Source: Anthopleura xanthogrammica (taxonomy: Eukaryota; Cnidaria; Anthozoa; Actiniaria; Actiniidae). Taken from it: a DNA stretch of 64,000 nt. The notes below the pieces were generated by a model. The model saw only the letters and a list, made by a program, of their open reading frames with translations. It did not search any database and was not told the DNA's origin. A program made the translations under genes and the position numbers. Positions 11,501 to 24,003 of this stretch are shown piece after piece (position 1 is the stretch's first letter; the number at the start of each line of letters is the position of its first letter). The stretch spans positions 10,681,914 through 10,745,913 of the forward strand of contig OZ025216.1 of NCBI GenBank assembly GCA_964019055.1, in the 5' to 3' direction.

Positions 11501-12891
11501 AACGCTTGATGATAGTTTCAGTATATTGGTGTTAGGAGCAACTGGTGATGCAGTAATTAAGGGTGCAGTTTTGGAGATAGCCATGGATGGCTTTAGTGGT
11601 GGCATTGAAGCTGACACGGCTGGGGAAGAAGCTGCAGGAGAGGCTGGCAAGGGTGCCTTTGATGATGGCAGCCCTTTTGCGAGTGCAGGAGGGAGTACAG
11701 AAGCTCCGAGTGATAGTGATATTCCCAAAGAAGGAGTTGCTTTAACTACTGTGGCAGAAGAAGCGATGGGTTTAATTGCTGGCAGAGAAGCTCCAGACAC
11801 GGCTTTCACCTGTGATTGTAAAGCAGGTCCTGAACTTACTGAGAAAGAAAGAACAGAAAATTCTGAAGAAGCTTTTGAAGAAGCTACTACAGGATTAACT
11901 TGTGTTGGCTTTGCTGAGGCAGAAGAAAGAGGCACTGCTAGGCCAGCACTTCCTTGTGGCACGGGAACTCCTGCCGTGCCTCCAACAGATGAGCTTGCTG
12001 ATGATATTATCAATAGCTCTTGAGGGTCGTTTATCTCTTCATCGTCATCATCATTATCGTCTTCATCATAGTTCGACCCATCATCGCTTGATCCTTCTGA
12101 TACGAACCTTCTTTCTTCCGACGTACCAAGCTTGGCAGCTGTTGCAAAGAATGCTCCTGAAAATTACGACAAGAAAATAATGAAAATTCATCGGATTGGC
12201 TCAGGGAGGTGGCTCTAATAGCTCTATTAGTGATCAATTCTGTTTCTCGACTTTTACAAGTCATTGCTTGTCATAAGCACTACAGTACAAAGAATCATTG
12301 TCTCATCAGCGAAAATATTCGTGGATTGCTTTTCGTCCACTGAGCATCCAATCACAATCCTTACGATTTTCAGTTTTGCACGTGACAATGTAAGTAGCTA
12401 AAAAGTAAAACCAGCACACTCTCAAAGCACAGGAACCGATAACTTAAAAAGGTTTTTGAGAAAAACATGAACATTGAAAGTAAAAAAAAAAAATTAATAA
12501 AAATAAATTAGTGAACATGTTTGAAAAGTTTAAAACTGAATAAACTTTTAAATTTTTTAATTCCCTGATGATGGACCGATTTGGTCCGAAAGCTAGGATT
12601 AAAATCTGTTAAATTTACGTGGAAGAAGCCTTGTTAAATTCAAATTTTAAAATAGTTAGATAATAGTTAAATTATTAGTAATAACGGTAAAGATATTGTA
12701 CCACTTGTTTTGGAATGTTTTGTAAATACCCACATTTTCTCGAGAAAATCTTCAAGCCATATCGTTAACGCTCAAATCTCAGAATGATTCAAAATTCCAT
12801 TCAAAATTGTCTGAAAGAAACTTAAAGATGTCACTAACGTACCTGTTGCCAAGAGAAGCAGCAGAATTGCTCCAAGATGTTTCATTTTCAT
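8552..12891 (-). CDS. Secreted 1217-aa protein with repeated Arg/His/Lys/Asn-rich basic blocks
   Basis: Exon 1 (12843-12891) encodes a signal peptide beginning MKMKHLGAILLLLLAT and ends in phase 1; exon 2 (8552-12156) is a single 3.6-kb exon. Mature order: an Asp-rich stretch, a Ser/Ala/Pro/Val-rich segment (~60-230), a Lys/Glu/Asp-rich charged segment (~230-670), then five basic blocks at about 680-712, 775-835, 900-949, 1019-1079 and 1139-1195. Blocks are runs of RHHKNR-type units; spacers carry a conserved acidic phrase (e.g. GYSEYEPTEKMSED, EGEEVAEDQE). The block-plus-spacer unit is about 119 aa and the last three or four copies are very similar. No cysteine-rich domain is visible. High His suggests metal or polyanion binding, which is inference. 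Family not recognised. Confidence 0.85.
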
Positions 12892-13403
12892 TGTTCAACC
12901 TCTCACTTCTTTCGCGCCTTGAAACAATAAATCAGGAAGCATAAAAATTGAGTTGTATTTTGTCTGAATAAATAGCGTAGAAAAAAAAAATTTTACAAAC
13001 GTTTCGAGATGTGTCTCTTCTTCAGTGTGAAATTATTATACACTATATTATAAGCATATTGATGAAAGTTATGTATGACTTGCGATAAGTACATTACTGA
13101 GTTCATGTATTCCTTTGCGAGCTTATTAATTACGACATGGTCTGTTCTCCAATTGACAATGGCTAGGAGCCAATCAGAATGCGACTCCATTCTAAAGCTT
13201 ATTGTAAAATAACATTTTCACATTGATTTTGCTAGAACCAAGATACTTAAGCGCCAACAAAAAAATACTGGTCTATTTTTTTTTTTTTTTTTTTTTTATC
13301 TCTCGGCTATCCGAGCATTTTGTTTTCATTCCTTATAGTAAATCAACTATTTCATTGTTAAATATATGAGAAGGAAAACAGAGAACAACTCTGAGTAACT
13401 TAC

Positions 13404-13475
13404 CTCCAAGCCAGGCGCTGAATGGAAGCAGAACTGACAACACTGATTCTTGTACTTCAGCTGAGAATAACTAGC
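13404..13475 (-). other. Probable 5' UTR exon of the basic-block protein gene
   Basis: On the minus strand a good donor (CTTGGAG then GTAAGTTACTC) lies at 13403/13404. A matching acceptor (tttattgtttcaag) lies just upstream of the ATG at 12891. The exon's 5' end is set by the TATA-like sequence at 13502-13511. Exact start is approximate. Confidence 0.55.
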
Positions 13476-13501
13476 AGCTGAAATTCTCTACAGGTTACAT
13501 C

Positions 13502-13511
13502 ATTATAAATA
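13502..13511 (-). promoter_or_regulatory. TATA-like box for the basic-block protein gene
   Basis: Minus-strand sequence gatatttataatg lies about 30 bp upstream of the inferred 5' UTR exon. Position relative to the splice donor at 13403 makes a TATA role plausible. Confidence 0.45.
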
Positions 13512-14783
<1,272 letters not shown>

Positions 14784-17700
14784 ATGCAGGGAACATCCTT
14801 TATACTGTATTTTGTCATTTTCTTCGAAATAACGGCTCTTATCGCTGGTAAGTTGAACTTTTTGACCTAATAACTGTAAATATTTTATTACACTCTTATG
14901 AGTCAAAAAGGTAGCATTATCTTTTCACTAAGACAATATCGATTTAACTCAATAGTTCAGTACTAATCTTAGTTTACTAAATCAAAGAAATTTTAAATTA
15001 ACGCTGCTGTAATTTCGAATACGAGAACATTTCACGTTTAAGACCAGAACGTCAGAGCAGCCTCGAAATATTATTACGTTACGAATTCATGGTTGAATTG
15101 AAATGGTTTTGTGAATTTAATTTGTGAATCTTTGTCTTTAAAAGCTTGTTTTAAAATACAAAAATCAAAATAATCTTTAAAACTAGGAAAAAAAATTTGC
15201 AATGAAAACAAAGAAAATGTGCATTAGCAGATCACGTGACTACTTCCCGCCATTTTGGTCAGCGACGGTGAGCATTTTCAAAATGCTTTCCCACAATACA
15301 CCTGGATAAATATTCATAATTTCATAATTTGGCATCCTTTAAATTTGGCGTGAGGTAGTCAAGTTACCTCAAGAATAATCTGTCTGCTTTTGTATTCGGT
15401 TCTATTATCTTTCAAGAATACCATTTTTTAGGCTTTTACTTACTCTACGATTTATTTTTATCTATTCAACAGGTGGTGGGCAAACTAGAAGAGGTACGTA
15501 GAATCAGTATGAAACAGTTAACTAGCGACGCCCTCTTGAAATCATAGCCTCAATGTTGGACAACTTTAGAAAAGATTTGTCGTTGTGGTGTATTTTGTTT
15601 ATTTTTTGGAATGCTTACTTGAATGTTTGATGTCTGTTTGCGTGACAGAATGTCGTGACACATTCCATAGCTGTGTCAGTTGGTCTAAAGCTGGGATGTG
15701 TGAAAACAACCGATTTGGGTTCGTAATGAGAGGAGGATGTGTCAAGACTTGTGGCTTCTGTAAAGGTGATTATAAGTTTATCATAAAATATATTCCCTCC
15801 TCATCCAATTTTCTCTTTGCTCTTTGCTCTTTGCTCTTTGCTCTTTGCTCTTTGCTCTTTGCTCTTTGCTCTTTGCTCTTTGCTCTTTGCTCTTTGCTCT
15901 TTGCTCTTTGCTTCCCTCCTTTCCTTCCTATCTTCGTCCCTTCCTTCCTTCCTTCCTTCCTTCCTTCCTTCCTACCTTCCTGCCTTCCTTAGTTTCCTTC
16001 CTTCCCTAGTTTCCTTTTTTCCCACCTCCCTCTTTCCCTTCTATTTCTTTACTTTATTTCTTTAATTCACTAAGTGTTCATTTTAGTTTCTGCAGATTCT
16101 ATTACAAAGACAAACATAGAAACTTCGGGAAAAGATGTGAAATCAAGGCCAATAACTGAAAGAGACGAAAAACTACTTCCTACTACTGCCACTACCCCAA
16201 CTACTGCTACCACCCCTACCTCTATTACGACCCCTACCACCCATACAACAGCTACTACTCCTACAACCCAAACCACTCCCACTACTCCTACAACAACTGA
16301 TACCCCAACAACCCCTACATCTGGTACAACTCCTACTACTCACACTACCCCAACTACCCCTACATCTGGTACTACTCCTACTACTCACACTACCCCCACT
16401 ACAGTCACCAAACATACTACCCCTACTACCATCACTACCCCTACTACCCACACTACTCCAACAACACATACAACAGCTACTACCCACGCTACAAGACCAA
16501 CGTTATCTACTCCAACAACAGCACCCACACAGGCCTTTCCTTCTGACGAAAAGGACAAACCAAAATCAGTGAAGAGTAAAAATGATGATAAAAAAGCCAA
16601 GAAGAAGAAAAGTAAGTTTTAGAAGAGGAAGGCTTTTTCAGGTTTGGGGGTAATATTTTTTCACATTATAATCCTCATAGGAATTGCTGGTTTTCAATCA
16701 TTCCCAAGAGAATGGAAAAACATGGCGGCCATGTTGGTTGATATAACAATTTTTTTTTGTATATTTGCATTACAAATATTTTGTAAAGTTCAAAGTCATG
16801 TGTTAGAATACAGATATTCTTGAGGTTTTATCAACAAAGAAAAAATAATACTCAAGGGAATGCTGACATGGTTTGAAATCTAAAAACATTACAGTACTAG
16901 GAAGATTATTCTGTAGTTTTTTAATTAACGACTGACTGACTGATTGACTAACTGTTTGTCTTACTTACTGACTGACTTACTCATGACTGACTGACTGACT
17001 TACTCATGACTGAATGAATGAATGATTGATTGATTGATTGATTGACTGATTGATTTTTAAAGAATGCAACGACCTTTTCACCAAGTGTCAAGATTGGAAA
17101 GAAAATAAGAACATCTGTAAAAGTCCCAAGTTTAAACCTTACATGGAATTTGGATGTGCAAGAAGCTGCAGTTTATGCAGTAAGTTATCGATATATATAT
17201 ATATATCATTATTACTTCAGTGTTACTGGCTGCCACCCGCTCTTTATTCCGTTTGTTTTCCAGTTTTTTTAAATCTTAAATTCTTATTAAATTCTTGATT
17301 TGCAAAGGTGCACCAGACGAAGATCCAAATATTACAAGCCTACAAGACGATGATGCGGTGAAAGTTGAGGTTGGTGACAAGAAATCATTGCTGGCATATG
17401 CTCCTAAATCAAGAGCTAAAGACATCGATTCAAGGCTGAACGATGTCGTTGAAATAGGAATTGCAAGAGAAATGATGGAAGCAAATAAAAAGCATGTTAA
17501 AAAGGGACATCATCGAAGCAAAACTTTGCATGGAAAAAATAGATACAAAACAACTAGAAGCAAAATCCCTCTGAAAAAAATTATCTTAAAGCATAAAGAA
17601 ACCACATCCTCAAAGAACGCAGCCAAGAGAGTGGAAATAGAGGATGGCTTCAAGTCTGATACAAACCCTTTTTCAAACTTAAAAGAAGTTGAAAATGGCG

Positions 17701-19115
17701 TCGATAAGGTGGATTTACAAACTGCAGTTCTTGGATCCGAGGCTGAATTCAAGACAAACATGTTTGATGGTTTGAATCGAGATTTGCCAGACTTTGGTGG
17801 ACTTGATAATGTTGGTGATGTTGAGAAGCTGCTAGAAACTCCAAAACCAAAGAAAAAAATGGATTACTACGTGGATCATTTTTCAAGTGACCCGTATGAA
17901 GCTGAGAGCGAGAAGGAACAATGGTTGCAAGAAAATAGCATTCGTTCTAAAGAGTACCGAAGAGAAGTAAAAGAGAAGGATGATCAAGGTATAAATAAAC
18001 TACTTAAACCAAAAATTTATATAAAATGTTTATGTCAGTATCCTAGATTAAGAATTGTTTGTATTGCTGTTTTGCTGTTTTGTTTTGTCTCTGCTCGTTC
18101 TTCTTTTTGTTTTGTTCGTTTTGTTTGCTTGTTTGTTTGTGTGTTTCTGCGAGTTGTTTTGTTTGTTTTGCTTGTTTATTTTGTTTGATTGTTTATTTGT
18201 TTTGATTGCTTGGTTTTGGTGTCTTTCTGAGAGTTCTAGTTTTGTTTGTATTGATTGCTTTTTTGTTTTTGTTTGTTTGTTTGCTTGTTTATTTTGTTTG
18301 TTTGTTTTTTGTTTGCTTGTTTTTTGTTTGTTTGTTAGTTTGTTTCCTTGTTTATTTTGTTTGTTTGCACCGGTTCATTCTTTTGTTTGTTTCTTTGCTT
18401 CAGTTGCTTGTTTGTTATGCTTGCTCATACTGACTTTTATGTTTGTTTGTTTGTTTGTCTGCTTGTTTGTTAGTTTACTTCGTAGTTTCGTGTTTACTCG
18501 CTGCTTTGCTTACCCCTTTGTCTCAGTGCCATTTTCCTTGTTTCATCAATCGTTCAATTCATCATTATTTTTATTCCATTCCAAGGCAAAGCACAATCAA
18601 CTTCACCTCATTCATCAGCGACTTCCAATACCAAATCCAATAAACCTCAAGAACAATCACAAAGAAAGCAGAATGAAAAAAACATACGAAAGTCGAACAC
18701 CAAAAGAGTTGAGATCGAAGATGGCTTCAAATCGCAAAGCCCATTAATATCCAACTTTGATGGTGCATCTCATGAGATCACTAAAGTCGATTCAACCAAC
18801 TCAGAATTTGGTCCAAAGGCTAACGTCGCCTTATCTGATGAAGCGTTTGGAGGCAAGACAGTTGAAGTGGACAATCTAGCAAAATTACCAGACTTTGTTG
18901 GGCTGAACAACAGAAAAGACGTCCAAGAACTCTTTGAGACGCCAACAAACAAAAAGTTTGACTATTATGTTGAACATTTCTCGAATGATCCGTATCTGGC
19001 TGAAAGTGAAAAAGAGGAATGGATGAAAGATAGTGATGCGAGAATGAAACAGTACAGAAGAAGACTGCAAGACACTAAAATAACACAAACTACAAGCCAT
19101 AAAAATGTTAAATAA
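14784..19115 (+). CDS. Secreted ShKT - mucin - ShKT protein with duplicated C-terminal unit
   Basis: Seven exons (14784-14847, 15473-15493, 15649-15765, 16096-16611, 17063-17179, 17308-17988, 18586-19115) join in phase 1 throughout and give 681 aa. Exon 1 encodes a signal peptide (MQGTSFILYFVIFFEITALI). Exon 3 and exon 5 each encode one six-cysteine ShKT domain (residues ~29-67, ending CVKTCGFC, and ~240-278, ending CARSCSLC). Exon 4 is a Thr/Pro-rich stalk (about 94-215) expected to be heavily O-glycosylated, followed by a Lys-rich end. Exons 6 and 7 each carry a homologous ~125-aa unit with shared phrases KRVEIEDGFKS, a PDF-x-GL core and DYYV-x-HFS-x-DPY. ShKT modules occur in cnidarian toxins but also in many structural and enzyme proteins; nothing here demonstrates toxicity. 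AATAAA follows at 19171. Confidence 0.9.
15812..15911 (+). repeat. (CTCTTTG)n heptanucleotide array in an intron
   Basis: About fourteen near-perfect copies of ctctttg, followed to about 16030 by (CCTT)n. It lies between the first ShKT exon and the mucin exon. Open frames through it are artefacts of the 7-bp period. Confidence 0.95.
18050..18500 (+). repeat. Imperfect (TTTG)n array in an intron
   Basis: About 450 bp dominated by tttg and tttgtttg units between the two exons that carry the duplicated C-terminal unit. The Cys/Leu/Phe-rich open frames are not coding. Confidence 0.9.
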
Positions 19116-20771
19116 GCAAAGACCAAGTGGCTTGAATTTTATGTAAACTTCAGTTTGTGTTTTGTAGTAAAATAAAACATCTTATTCAACTACATAGTAG
19201 AGCCAAACTGAAAGACACCACTAAAATACGGTGTAAAAAATTAAAAACTAGAAAGAACACGGTGGTCAATGTCTTACTACAATTCTGTTCTATTCCTGCG
19301 AAGGGAAAAGATGTGGAAATCAAACACAATAGAAAACGTGAAGAAACTAAACAAGATGTAAAATTCAATACTAAGGACAAAAAAGGGACGCATATTTTGT
19401 GAGAGATTTCAGAATCTGTAGTTAATCGCAAGCGACGGTTTTCTACTCGAGACCGTTTTGTCCAACAAGGTTGATCAGCAAGATGAGCATTCTTACTTCA
19501 TCTGCAGCCTCACCATCGTTTATCAAGATGTATTTATTATTAATTATTGTTATGTGTTTATAGTCTAATATTTTGAGCAATCAAAACGTCTGATATATGT
19601 ATATTGTTATATAAGTTATTTTACAAAGATTTGACAACGTGTATGAAAGGTATCAAGTCAGATTGCATTAAAATTAAAAGAAGAAACTGTAATTCAGTAC
19701 CCTAAACATAACAGAATTAGGATTCATACCGATATGTTTTACTAAAACTATAATAAACTGGTGTTTGTGTTACTTTGTTGTCATGCTCTTCTGGTATTTA
19801 CTGTCTTTGTCTAGTGTTATCGCCCGTACTGCTAATGTTTCTACTGTTGTTATTGTTGTTTTTTGCCGCTGCTCCTCGTTGCTGCTGTTGTTGCAGTTGC
19901 TGTTGTTGCAGTTGCTGTTGCAGTTGCTGTTGTTGTAGTTTTTGCTGTGCAGTTGTTGTTGTTATTGTTTGCTACTGTTGTTTTTTTTTTTTTACTGCTG
20001 CTGCTACTGTTGTTGTAGTTATTGCTGTCCAGTTGTTGTTGCTGTTGTTTGCTTCTGTTGTTGTTGTTGCTGCTGCTACTGTTAATTCTTGTTGCCATTT
20101 TTTCTCTATTTTTCCCTAGATCACTGCCATGCTTGCTGCTACTATTTCTGTTCCTATCTCTATTTTATTGCTATTATTAATATCACTTCTGTTGTTGCTA
20201 CTTTTACTACAGCTTCCCTCACCATTGTTACACTGAGAGTCTCTCCGATTACTAGTTCTCTTCCAGGCCACTTGGCCGAGTCATTAACCATCTATAGAGC
20301 TTTTAAGTGTGACGCCAATCGAATGAAAAAACGACTTCCGGATCCAAAACGTAAAGCAGTTTCATAAAGATTATTCTTACTTTTTCTTCATGACAGGATT
20401 TGTCGTCCAAAGTTCTAATTGTTTCAGGTGGAGGTTAAATCATTGAGTACTGTTTTCGCCTTATTTTAGCGGTACTTTTGAGCAATTGGACCCGGAAATA
20501 CGTCACAACTTTTAAAACAGCTCTATAAACCTTTTTTCACACGTCGGTCCACTGAACATGTCAACCACCTGCTGCAAACTTGAGAAATGACAAACTGAGA
20601 TCCCATTTTTTACAAAAATATCTTCGTTTTTATAATGTTTCTTCATGGAGTAAGTTGTCTTATCTAGTCTTCGCTGAGTATATGTCAAAGAATTTCGAAG
20701 ATTTCTGTTGAATTTCTAAAAAAATTTACGACGTATTACCGAAGTAGGATTTACTGAACCAAAGCCACGAT
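19116..20771. other. 3' UTR plus intergenic, with a GTT/GCT-rich simple repeat
   Basis: AATAAA at 19171-19176 follows the upstream stop. An imperfect gtt/gct trinucleotide tract fills about 19830-20090. An open frame at 19157-19402 has Lys-rich content but no splice context or homology I recognise and is left uncalled. No other gene seen. Confidence 0.55.
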
Positions 20772-22526
20772 ATGAATTTGTGGACCAGATTTGTGATGAT
20801 AATGGCTATTCTAGGTTACCACAAGGTCACTGTATCAAGCAAGCCTAAACAAGGTGAGTGGTCATGGGATTGGATTGTGGTGTTTGCTTTTAATATTTGT
20901 GTTTATGTTGTGATTTTGTTTGTTTATTGTCCTCTTGTCATTTACAGCGTACACGAGGACATGTGTCATGTCACAAATTGTAAATATTTCTATTTATGTA
21001 CAAGATAAATTTCCATTTGCATACGACTATCATCATTGATGCTGTTTCCTCAGTTGACATTGTCTTACGAACAGTAAAAATTCAAAATTTTAGCATAAGT
21101 CTATGTTCCCTCCACTCCACACGTCGGTCCTTTCTAATAACAGAAAAAGGTCAATCAAGACATGAAAGAGTTCAATATTACCACGAGCTCTTTGAGTGGT
21201 ACATAATTCATCTCTTCCCATGCATGGTTCCTTGCTTACTTCAGAAGCGCATCATCTTCCCATGGCTCTTTGCTCCTTATGGAAATGCCACTCACCCCTT
21301 CCCATGACGCTTTACTGCGGAACACGCCATGGAACAAAGTCAGTAGTCGCCTATCTCTTCCCATGAGCCCTTGCTATCTTTGAATTGAAAGATAAGCCAT
21401 ACATCCCAAGATGCCTTGTTCCACAGAAAGAGACCCTCGTCTCTTTCCATGAGCTCTTGGTAACTATTAACTACAGAGAAAAGCCATACATACCTTCACA
21501 TGATGCCCTGTTTCACATGCTAAAGCCCCTCATTTCTTCCCATGAATCCTTGCTAAATACAGAGAAGAGTCATTCATATCTTCCCATGATGCCTTGTCCA
21601 CATGGAAGAGCCCTTCATTTCTTCCCATGAATCCTTGATAAATACAGATAAGAGTCATTCATATCTTCCCATGAATCTGTTTCCACAGGATGTGGCGATA
21701 CGTGCCAGAAGGAATGTCTAAGCGTACACAACGCATACCGAGCAAACTACGGCGCGCAACGACTCGAACTGGACGGCCGACTAGCCGCACAAGCTCAGGA
21801 CCAGATAGATAGAGGCGTCCTTGCTCATTCCCAGGCGATAACATCCAAAGGAGGCGAGTCAATAGCCTGGGGATCACTCTTCCCGACATTCACCTCGGCC
21901 ATCAAAAGCTGGCATGATGAAAAGGTGAATTTTGATTTCGAAGATGCGAATCCCTTCAGTGAAGGCAAAGTTGTTAGAAACTTTCTTCAGATTGTCTGGA
22001 AAGGAACTCGTAAGATCGGGTGTGCCCGAGGATCTCTGTACGGGAAGCCTTGGTACGTGGTACATTATGACAAAGGACCGTTACAAGGCGATGCTGCTGC
22101 CATCAGAGAAAACGTTGGAAAACCGAAAGAGGTAAGGATGTGTTACTGGATTGTTTGCGTAGAGCAATGCAAGGGTGAAGAAAGAAAGGGGTTTCTCATT
22201 ATAAAGTATTTTATCTTTTGATGAATTGGCTGGTGGATGGATGAACGGATCGATTAATTGGAAATAATGGATGGGCGGGATTGATGTCGAATGGATGGAT
22301 GAGTGGATGGATGCGTGTATAGATAGGTGGGTGGGTGGTTAGATGGATGCATGGATAGATGGATTGATTGGTTAGATGGGTGGATCACGGTGTTTGCAGC
22401 TCATTATTCTAAGTTCCCTTTCTACAATTTATCTCTTATTCTTCATATTTTTTCCAGGATGACATAGGGTGGTTTAGGGATAGTTCTCCGTTTGCTCAAG
22501 ACTTTGAAAGACCTCGACCAATCTAA
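20772..22526 (+). CDS. Secreted single-domain CAP (GAPR-1/PR-1-like) protein
   Basis: Three exons (20772-20853, 21689-22131, 22458-22526) give 197 aa. Exon 1 is a signal peptide exon (MNLWTRFVMIMAILG) ending in phase 1. Exon 2 encodes the CAP domain, from CGDTCQKECLSVHNAYR through RNFLQIVWKGTRKIGCARG and PWYVVHYD. Of the usual CAP His/Glu/Glu/His group, the first His (LAHSQ) and Glu (GGESIAWG) are present, but the last His is Asn (RNFLQIVW). The short tail DDIGWFRDSSPFAQDF follows a splice in the same place as the exit from the first CAP domain of the neighbouring giant gene. A polyadenylation signal lies at 22895-22900. CAP proteins are secreted sterol- or lipid-binding or protease-like modules; the precise role is unknown here. 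Confidence 0.9.
21190..21670 (+). repeat. Degenerate tandem repeat in CAP gene intron 1
   Basis: Phrases such as cttcccatgatgccttgt and catttcttcccatga recur every 60-80 bp to just before the exon 2 acceptor at 21688. Sequence is diverged between units; no coding function. Confidence 0.7.
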
Positions 22527-24003
22527 AGACCTACCAAACTGGCCCAAGACCGACAAGTTTTATCTTATAATACGCTGGGTATTTGTGCACAAAGAGAATC
22601 ATAATTCACTTTAAAACGAAGACACGTACTGCATGGATGAGTTTACTTAGTTGTCATGATCCACGACACAGTTGCGCGCTGACCTTCTTCCATTAAATCG
22701 TCATGAAACAAGGGCTCAATCGTATGTTACATTAATTGTAACATGAGTGGAAAAATGCTCAAGTTATTTTAGGATTGCCATTGCAAAAACAGCACGCATG
22801 AAATGACCAAATTATTAGTCGTTTGCTCTTTCATTTCAACAAATATTAAGTCTTTTCATTCTTAGAACCTTGTTATGCATGTTTTAACAGACGAAATAAA
22901 ATCACTCAAATCAAAACGAATGCAATTTTATTAACTTCTTTTGACTTGAAATACAAGTTCCGTCTCATAAAGAAACACATTTCTTACGTCGTTGTTGCTA
23001 CTTCATACAACTAAATCATGCAACTTGTTGTGCAACATTGTTGCCTTGCGAGTTGCAGAGCAAATGTTGCTCGTACTACCACCCCGTGCAACAACGACTT
23101 TGTTGCAGCCGGAATTAGAAGCTACGCAACAAAGAAAATTTGTTGCGCGCGGGGTTGTAATACGAGCAACATTCACTCTGCAACTTGCAATGCAACGACG
23201 TTGTGCTACAAGTTTCACGATTTTGTTGCTAGTATTTCCGTGCCTTCATAAATGTGTTAAATTTAATCATTTCAGTCTAAACTCTTTTGATTCAAAATAA
23301 ATATATTTTTCTAAAAGTTTAAATGTTCGATGTCACTTTTTTTTAAAGTTTTGATGATCACATGACAATCAATGTTTCATTTGTCAAGTATGAAATCTAC
23401 GTTTTCCATGGCTACAGAAGGTTTCTATGGACCCAATATTATCATGGCTACTGTTTCTATGGCTACAGAGGTTTTTGTGTACCTGATATCATCTATCATA
23501 GCTACTTTTTATTAATGGCTACAAGAGGTTGCTGTGGAACTTATACCATCATAGTTACGGTTTCCATGGGTATAAGAGGTTTCTATGGACCTAATACAAT
23601 CCGGCATAATTACTTTTCTGTAGCTACAGGATGTTGATGTGAACCCAGCTTATAGACTCCTTTCACTTGACGTCAAAGCAGCTCAACTTGGAGGACAAAA
23701 CTAAAGAATGTCAGTCTCCTGAGAATTGGAACCTATTGTTTTGTCCCCCAAATTGAGCTGCATTCCGACGTGCTGCAAGGGGCCTATACTATCCTAACGG
23801 TTTCTATGCCTACAAGAGGTTTCTGTGAACCTTATTTGGTATTTTTTCCCTGGTCTGCAGATCTTTCCAATATGGCGAGCTCTCCATGTACCAACCCAGA
23901 TCAGGCTGTTTTGTGACAAAAACAAGAATGAAATTGTTCATTAATTTGTCATATATGAAATATATAAAAGTCTATAGGATTTTGAACATCAAGTTATTCT
24001 TAC
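22527..24003. other. Convergent 3' ends, MITE and tandem repeats; hidden last exon of the giant CAP gene expected
   Basis: A plus-strand AATAAA (22895) and a minus-strand AATAAA (22927-22932 in reverse) lie about 30 bp apart, marking two convergent transcripts. The last coding exon of the giant minus-strand gene should therefore lie between 22933 and 24003, unless the gene reads through its last donor. Also present are a MITE (23003-23232), degenerate repeats of ggctacagaggtttctatgg (23395-23840), and within them a foldback fragment (23655-23790) containing ttgagctgc arms. Confidence 0.6.
23003..23232. repeat. Foldback (MITE-like) element rich in CAACA/TGTTG
   Basis: Long imperfect inverted arms, e.g. 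atcatgcaacttgttg on the left and the inverse complement (acaagtttcacgat) on the right, with agcaaatgttgctcg arms inside. A second copy lies at 44098-44335 in a COLGALT intron. Confidence 0.8.

Noticed and set aside
8694..12023. Several plus-strand open frames of up to 282 aa opposite the basic-block protein
   Set aside because: They are antisense shadows of a highly biased repetitive coding exon; the minus strand has the signal peptide, splice sites and continuous frame.
15585..16065. Extension of the ShKT exon frame into Phe-Ala-Leu-Cys repeats
   Set aside because: The frame runs into a (CTCTTTG)n intron; a clean donor follows the ShKT cysteine codons at 15765.
18055..18747. 230-aa Cys/Leu/Phe-rich frame resembling a membrane protein
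   Set aside because: It is a (TTTG)n intron; the true exon starts at 18586 in another frame with matching phase.
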